Positions 16,909 to 18,783 of a stretch of DNA of 18,783 nt are shown here, in pieces. Location of the stretch: positions 1 through 18,783 of the forward strand of contig JANLPR010000055.1 in the NCBI GenBank assembly GCA_031367345.1. Reading direction: 5' to 3'. Numbering within the stretch: the stretch's first letter is position 1; every line of letters starts with the position of its first letter. The position numbers were made by a program, and so were the translations under genes. Below the pieces are notes generated by a model that saw nothing but the letters and a program-made list of their open reading frames with translations, ran no database searches and was not told the DNA's origin. The DNA comes from JADKIH01 sp031367345. Lineage in GTDB: Bacteria; Bacteroidota; Bacteroidia; AKYH767-A; 2013-40CM-41-45.

Positions 16909-18141
16909 ATGACATCAACAACTAGTTTTCCGAAAGAGAAAATAAAAATATTATTATTAGAAGGTGTTCATCCTGCTGCGCTGAAATTATTCGACGAGTA
17001 TAATTATTCCGACATAGAAATAATTAAAGGCGCAATGAGTGAAGATGAATTGGCTGAGAAAATAAAAGACGTACATCTTTTAGGCATTCGTTCTAAAACA
17101 CAGCTTACAAAAAAAATTATTGATAATGGCAGTCGACTTATTGCCATCGGTGCATTTTGCATCGGAACAAATCAAATCGAAATGAATGCCGCAACGGAAA
17201 ACGGAATTGCTATTTTCAATTCACCTTTCTCCAATACACGCTCTGTTGCTGAATTAGTGATTGCACATTGCATTAATTTAATGCGACATGTATATGAAAA
17301 AAGTGAAGCAGCTCATCAAGGAAAATGGTTGAAAGATGCCACCGACAGCAATGAAGTGCGTGGAAAAACACTGGGCATAATTGGCTACGGGCATATTGGT
17401 TCGCAAGTTTCAGTACTTGCCGAAAACTTGGGGATGAAAGTTATTTTCTATGATGTAGAACCAAAGTTAAGCTTAGGAAATGCAACAGCAGTAAAAACAA
17501 TGCAAGAGTTACTTTCAACAGCCGACATCATAACGCTACATGTACCAGGTCTTCCTTCAACAAAAAATCTGATTAATAAAGAAACGATAAAGGAAATCAA
17601 GCAAGGAGCTATATTAATTAATTACAGTCGTGGCGATGTTTTAGATTTGGAAGCAATTAAACTCGCGCTTCAAAATAATCAATTGCGTGGTTTGGCTGTA
17701 GATGTATTTCCGATAGAACCAAAAAACAATTCCGAGAAATTTGAATCGCCAGTACAAGGCTTACGCAATGTAATCTTAACACCACACATTGGCGGATCGA
17801 CAATTGAAGCGCAAGAAAATATTGGAATAGATGTAGCAAGTAAACTAATTAGTTTTCTTGAAACAGGTTCGAGTAATGGATCATTATCAGTTCCGGCATT
17901 AAGTTTACCGGTTCAGCAGGAGACACACAGATTGTTACACATTCATAAAAATGTTCCCGGAGTATTAAGTGAAATCAACGGATTATTATCGAAGATGAAT
18001 GTAAACATACTTGGACAATATTTAAAAACAAACAATCAGATTGGTTATGTTGTTTTGGATATTGACAAGAGTACATCACCAGGAGTTTTGGAAGAATTAA
18101 AAAAAGTAAAAAGTACGATAAGAGTAAGAAGTTTATATTAA
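16909..18141 (+). CDS. serA: D-3-phosphoglycerate dehydrogenase SerA
   Basis: NAD-dependent oxidation of 3-phosphoglycerate to 3-phosphohydroxypyruvate, first step of serine synthesis. At 410 aa it equals the E. coli enzyme and has the short type with a C-terminal ACT regulatory domain. The substrate-binding half contains GIRSKTQL (59-66); the NAD fold contains GYGHIG (159-164). The catalytic triad expected for the family is present: R241 in YSRGD, E270 in IEP and H293 in TPHIGGST. The ACT domain (about 340-410, HRLLHIHKNVPGVLSEINGLL) suggests serine feedback. It is the first gene of a likely operon, with the next start only 4 bp after its stop. Confidence 0.96.
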   Translation: MTSTTSFPKEKIKILLLEGVHPAALKLFDEYNYSDIEIIKGAMSEDELAEKIKDVHLLGIRSKTQLTKKIIDNGSRLIAIGAFCIGTNQIEMNAATENGIAIFNSPFSNTRSVAELVIAHCINLMRHVYEKSEAAHQGKWLKDATDSNEVRGKTLGIIGYGHIGSQVSVLAENLGMKVIFYDVEPKLSLGNATAVKTMQELLSTADIITLHVPGLPSTKNLINKETIKEIKQGAILINYSRGDVLDLEAIKLALQNNQLRGLAVDVFPIEPKNNSEKFESPVQGLRNVILTPHIGGSTIEAQENIGIDVASKLISFLETGSSNGSLSVPALSLPVQQETHRLLHIHKNVPGVLSEINGLLSKMNVNILGQYLKTNNQIGYVVLDIDKSTSPGVLEELKKVKSTIRVRSLY

Positions 18142-18145
18142 GCCA

Positions 18146-18607
18146 ATGGAAATTAGAAAAGGAAAAAAAGAAGATCTGCCGGGAGTATTTAAACTGATCA
18201 ACGAGCTTGCTTTATTTGAAAAAGCTCCGGAAGAAGTTAGCAATACGATTGAAGCTATGGAACAGGATGGCTTTGGAGAGAATCCTGTTTTCGGATTTCA
18301 CATAGCAGAAGCAGAAGGCGTAATAGTTGGAATGGCACTTTATTTTATAAAATATTCTACTTGGAAAGGAAAAGGTTTGTACCTCGACGATTTAATTATC
18401 ACAGAATCGATGCGAGGAAAAGGGTTGGGGCAAAAACTTTTTGATGTGTTTATGCAAGAAGCAAAAGCGATAGACGCGAAACAAGTTCACTGGCAAGTGT
18501 TGGATTGGAACACTCCTGCGGTAGATTTCTATAAAAAACTGGGAGCTAAAATCGATGTAGAATGGTGGGATTGTAAAATGACAGAAGCACAAATTAAAAA
18601 TTACTAG
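18146..18607 (+). CDS. GNAT N-acetyltransferase, SSAT-like
   Basis: Cytoplasmic acetyl-CoA-dependent acetyltransferase of 153 aa. The acetyl-CoA loop is MRGKGLGQKL (89-98), preceded by the LYLDDLIITESM strand; the body resembles diamine/thialysine acetyltransferases (spermidine/spermine N1-acetyltransferase type), with C-terminal NTPAVDFYKKLGA. The acceptor cannot be told from sequence. It follows serA by 4 bp and precedes the aspartate kinase by 23 bp, so cotranscription is likely; from memory, this gene beside aspartate kinase and fbp recurs in Bacteroidota. Confidence 0.88.
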   Translation: MEIRKGKKEDLPGVFKLINELALFEKAPEEVSNTIEAMEQDGFGENPVFGFHIAEAEGVIVGMALYFIKYSTWKGKGLYLDDLIITESMRGKGLGQKLFDVFMQEAKAIDAKQVHWQVLDWNTPAVDFYKKLGAKIDVEWWDCKMTEAQIKNY

Positions 18608-18630
18608 TACAATAAATTTTATTCATACGA

Positions 18631-18783
18631 ATGAAGGTTTTTAAATTTGGTGGCGCATCGGTGAAAGATGCAGAATCGGTAAAGAATGTTGGACGAATAG
18701 TATCTCAGTATAAAAACGAGAAACTGGTCGTGGTAATTTCTGCAATGGGAAAAACTACCAATGCATTAGAAAAAGTTGCTTCT
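18631..18783 (+). CDS. Aspartate kinase, N-terminal part, cut by the window end
   Basis: Phosphorylates aspartate at the head of the lysine, threonine and methionine pathways. Only 51 codons are visible. They begin MKVFKFGGASVKDAESV, the diagnostic KFGG[AT]S nucleotide-binding signature, and continue with LVVVISAMGKTTNALEK, typical of the family. It is open to the window end, so whether it is a single-function kinase or fused to homoserine dehydrogenase cannot be seen. Confidence 0.92.
   Translation, partial: MKVFKFGGASVKDAESVKNVGRIVSQYKNEKLVVVISAMGKTTNALEKVAS

Overview
The window looks like a chromosomal stretch of an AT-rich member of the Bacteroidota, perhaps near the Chitinophagales/Sphingobacteriales; I cannot place it more finely. 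The evidence is the compact block purH-mreB-mreC-mreD-mrdA-rodA in the order I associate with this phylum, the Bacteroidota-type -7 promoter element (TAnnTTTG) ahead of several genes, weak Shine-Dalgarno signals, and serA next to a GNAT gene and an aspartate kinase. All recognised genes look intact except the last, which is cut by the window edge. I see no transposase, integrase, tRNA, rRNA or CRISPR array.

Layout. 1-386: tandem array of seven ~55-bp non-coding units, probably continuing left of the window. 387-706: gene-free, with short repeats and possible RNA folding. 707-6266 (minus strand, transcribed right to left): the rod-shape and peptidoglycan elongation operon mreB, mreC, mreD, mrdA (PBP2), rodA, with overlapping or nearly touching genes. 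6500-8026 (minus): purH, the last two steps of IMP synthesis. 8027-8179: short divergent promoter region with two inverted repeats. 8180-9454 (plus): a MacB-type ABC transporter permease without its ATPase. 9455-9830: gene-poor gap. 9831-11756 (plus): an exported, probably lipid-anchored protein related to NodB-type polysaccharide deacetylases, in which the expected metal and catalytic residues appear to be replaced. 11757-11927: low-complexity sequence between convergent genes. 11928-15263 (minus): mfd, transcription-coupled repair. 15264-15551: spacer with an exact 40-bp duplication. 15552-16577 (minus): fbp, gluconeogenesis. 16578-16908: divergent promoter region with a 15-bp palindrome. 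16909-18783 (plus): serA, a GNAT acetyltransferase and the start of an aspartate kinase, closely spaced and probably one transcript.

How the genes work together. MreB filaments, MreC, MreD, the RodA glycosyltransferase and the PBP2 transpeptidase form the elongasome, so their joint transcription fits. purH, fbp, serA and the aspartate kinase are core metabolism. The part of the window least like housekeeping is the deacetylase-like protein, together with the repeats. I found no clear new multi-gene system; the best leads are the apparently dead deacetylase, the left-end array and the operator-like palindromes in the two divergent promoter regions.
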